From contig QWPO01000161.1 of assembly GCA_003669255.1 (NCBI GenBank), positions 1-7,618 on the forward strand: a DNA stretch of 7,618 nucleotides, given 5' to 3'. The translations under genes and the position numbers were made by a program. Under the pieces are notes generated by a model that searched no databases, had not been told where the DNA came from, and saw nothing but the letters and a program-made list of their open reading frames with translations. Of the stretch, positions 5,937 through 7,618 are shown piece after piece. Each line of letters starts with the position of its first letter. The stretch's first letter is position 1. This DNA is from Planctomycetota bacterium (lineage in GTDB: Bacteria > Planctomycetota > Planctomycetia > Pirellulales > UBA1268).

Positions 5937-6536
5937 ATGAAAAGAATCGCGTCTGCGGGACTCCTCGTCACGGCTGTCCTTGGGTTCGCCGCGCCGGTCA
6001 GCCAGGGGGCCACATTCGCCTACTCCTTCACGACGAACACCGGCTACGCGGGGGCAGGCGAGTTTTCGTACGACGCCGCCACGGCGCCTGCGGTGATCGT
6101 TGAATCAGGCAGCGGGCCAACCACCTCGCTCCTGTCGCTCTCGCTGGCGGTCTTCAGCCCGTCGAGCACGCTGCTCGACAGCGGCTCGTCCGTGATCAAC
6201 AGCGTGTCGAGTAGTCCTTATCTGGGCTTCGAGTACGACACCGCGACACTCGCGCTGAGCCTGCTGGATAACAACACGACCTCGTCGGGCAATGATGTCA
6301 GTTACTTCGTCTCCAACTACGTCGATCCGGCCAACGCGCCGGTGACGCCGGGCAGCACGACGTTGAACCTGTTCTCGACGACACGCAGCACCAACGTCGC
6401 GGTATTTCTCGGATCGGCATCGCAGATCGTGGTCACGCCAGTTCCCGAACCAGCCACCACGACGGCCGCTGGAATGGCGTTGCTCGCCGTCGGCGGGCTC
6501 CTGCGCCGCTGGCGGCGGGCATTGTCCGCCGGCTGA
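5937..6536 (+). CDS. PEP-CTERM sorting-signal protein
   Basis: A 199-residue exported protein. Residues 1-24 form a signal peptide: basic start (MKR), hydrophobic core (ASAGLLVTAVLGFAAP), likely cut after SQG. The mature part (25-165) is rich in Ser, Thr, Ala and Val with no Cys, and I recognise no catalytic domain; it looks like a beta-rich surface protein. The C-terminus has the tripartite PEP-CTERM signal: VPEPAT (169-174), a hydrophobic stretch (about 177-189) and a basic tail (RRWRR, 190-194). In known systems this signal is recognised by an exosortase, which cleaves and anchors the protein, often with exopolysaccharide or biofilm genes; no exosortase is in this window. The ATG at 5937 is chosen because it puts MKR directly before the hydrophobic core. 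ATG 5910 in the same frame would add nine residues. Neither has a strong ribosome binding site. It is 21 bp upstream of the MFS gene. Confidence 0.8.
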   Translation: MKRIASAGLLVTAVLGFAAPVSQGATFAYSFTTNTGYAGAGEFSYDAATAPAVIVESGSGPTTSLLSLSLAVFSPSSTLLDSGSSVINSVSSSPYLGFEYDTATLALSLLDNNTTSSGNDVSYFVSNYVDPANAPVTPGSTTLNLFSTTRSTNVAVFLGSASQIVVTPVPEPATTTAAGMALLAVGGLLRRWRRALSAG

Positions 6537-6543
6537 ACGACAC

Positions 6544-6549
6544 GGGAGA
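6544..6549 (+). promoter_or_regulatory. Ribosome binding site for the MFS gene
   Basis: GGGAGA lies 8 nt before the ATG at 6558, inside the 21-bp gap after the PEP-CTERM stop. It supports this start and, with the short gap, a shared transcript. Confidence 0.65.
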
Positions 6550-6557
6550 CACCGGCG

Positions 6558-7618
6558 ATGCCCGGACTGCTCGACAGACAGCGGACGATCGCGCCGCCCG
6601 GCTTCAACCGCTGGCTCGTCCCCCCGGCCGCCCTCTGCATCCACCTCTGCATTGGCATGGCTTATGGGTTTTCCGTGTTCTGGCTGCCGCTGACGAGGGC
6701 GATCGGCGTCACGGCGCCAGCGGTGTGCCCCGATTCCATGGGCCTCCTCGCGAAGCTCACCACCACGACCTGCGACTGGGACAAGCCACTGCTCGGCTGG
6801 ATGTACACGCTGTTCTTCGTGTTCCTCGGCTCGAGCGCGGCGATCTTCGGGAGTTGGCTGGAACGGGTTGGCCCGCGCAAGGCCGGGGTCGCTGCGGCCG
6901 TCTGCTGGTGTGGTGGCCTGGTGATCTCGGCGGCGGGCGTGTTCTGGCACCAGCTGTGGCTGCTCTGGCTGGGGGCGGGCGTGATCGGCGGCATCGGCCT
7001 CGGACTTGGCTACATCTCGCCGGTGTCGACGCTCATCAAGTGGTTTCCGGACCGCCGCGGACTCGCAACCGGCATGGCGATCATGGGATTCGGCGGTGGG
7101 GCAATGGTCGGCTCGCCGCTGGCCGACCGTCTGATGAAGCACTTCGCAGGCCCCGGCTCCGTGGGTGTCTGGCAGACGTTCCTGGCGCTGGCGGCGATCT
7201 ACTTCGTGCTCATGATGATCGGAGCCTTTGCCTACCGCGTTCCTCCGGAGGGCTGGTCACCGCCCGGCTGGTCCTCCCAGGGAATGGCGGCGGCCGCGCG
7301 GCAAAGATCGCTCTCGGCCGCTGAGGCCTGCCGCACTCCCCAGTTCTGGCTGCTGTGGCTCGTGCTCTGCCTCAATGTGTCAGCCGGCATCGGCGTGATC
7401 GGGATGGCGTCGCCGATGCTGCAGGAGATCTTCGGTGGCCGACTGCTCGGGATCGATGCCTCGTTTGACGATCTCGATGCCGCGCAACTCGGCAGGGTGG
7501 CCGCCATTGGTGCGGGCTTCACCGGGCTACTCAGCCTGTTCAATATTCTGGGGCGGTTCTTCTGGTCGGCGCTCTCCGACTGGCTCGGTAGGAAGACCAC
7601 CTACGCATTGTTCTTCCT
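6558..7618 (+). CDS. OFA-family MFS transporter, 3' truncated
   Basis: 353 codons are present and the frame is open at the window end. It is an inner-membrane protein of the major facilitator superfamily. TM1 covers about residues 20-45; an outer loop with C57 and C72 follows; TM2 (about 78-98) is followed by the MFS loop motif GSWLERVGPRKAG (98-110). Residues 138-190 hold the oxalate/formate-antiporter-type block: GAGVIGGIGLGLGYISPVST, then KWFPDRRGLATGMAIMGFGG, ending in GSPL. Two more helices follow, then a central cytoplasmic loop (about 228-258) and the second half, with SLFNILGRFFWSALSDWLGRK (326-346) as its loop motif. OFA members include OxlT (oxalate/formate) and YhjX (pyruvate-linked); the GLGLGYISPVSTLIKWFP block is closer to YhjX-like proteins in my recollection. 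Substrate cannot be assigned. The start is fixed by GGGAGA and the short gap from the PEP-CTERM gene. Confidence 0.85.
   Translation, partial: MPGLLDRQRTIAPPGFNRWLVPPAALCIHLCIGMAYGFSVFWLPLTRAIGVTAPAVCPDSMGLLAKLTTTTCDWDKPLLGWMYTLFFVFLGSSAAIFGSWLERVGPRKAGVAAAVCWCGGLVISAAGVFWHQLWLLWLGAGVIGGIGLGLGYISPVSTLIKWFPDRRGLATGMAIMGFGGGAMVGSPLADRLMKHFAGPGSVGVWQTFLALAAIYFVLMMIGAFAYRVPPEGWSPPGWSSQGMAAAARQRSLSAAEACRTPQFWLLWLVLCLNVSAGIGVIGMASPMLQEIFGGRLLGIDASFDDLDAAQLGRVAAIGAGFTGLLSLFNILGRFFWSALSDWLGRKTTYALFF

Noticed and set aside
6105..7142. Minus-strand open frame of 345 residues, opposite the PEP-CTERM and MFS genes
   Set aside because: Its composition (Arg, Ala, His, Gln) is typical of the antisense of GC-rich coding DNA, and both plus-strand genes have clear family motifs and ribosome binding sites.

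Overview
The window reads as chromosomal DNA of a GC-rich planctomycete, most likely of the Pirellulales type. This is judged by eye from three things: a repetitive Val-Pro-Val-Gln / Tyr-Thr-Val surface-type protein, a PEP-CTERM exported protein, and an intergenic cluster of CACAGGTT...AACCTGTG palindromes of a kind I recall as common in planctomycete genomes. No database search was possible, so the lineage is an inference. There is no rRNA, tRNA, CRISPR array, transposase or phage gene.

Layout: (1) 1-1173 (+) is the 3' part of a gene for a repetitive protein with a strict 16-residue (48-bp) period and a Pro/Ala-rich tail. (2) 1377-1775 (+) is a small DUF2294 protein. (3) 1890-2945 (+) is a MerR-type helix-turn-helix domain fused to four TPR repeats. 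(4) 2946-3292 is a gap of about 350 bp between two convergent genes, packed with palindromes and one long inverted repeat. (5) 3293-5821 (-) is an 842-residue U32-family protein of the RlhA-like, DUF3656-containing type, probably an RNA hydroxylation enzyme. Its linker carries a 51-bp palindrome-flanked segment that keeps the frame. (6) 5937-6536 (+), divergent from it, is a PEP-CTERM protein. (7) 6558-7618 (+), 21 bp further on, is the N-terminal two thirds of an OFA-family MFS transporter that runs off the window.

The genes do not form one pathway. The only operon-like pair is the PEP-CTERM gene and the MFS gene. The first three plus-strand genes are co-directional but separated by 203 and 114 bp. 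I find no convincing new multi-gene system. The most interesting items are the palindrome cluster at 2946-3292, the in-frame palindromic segment inside the U32 gene, the 48-bp coding repeats at the left edge, and the MerR-TPR fusion.
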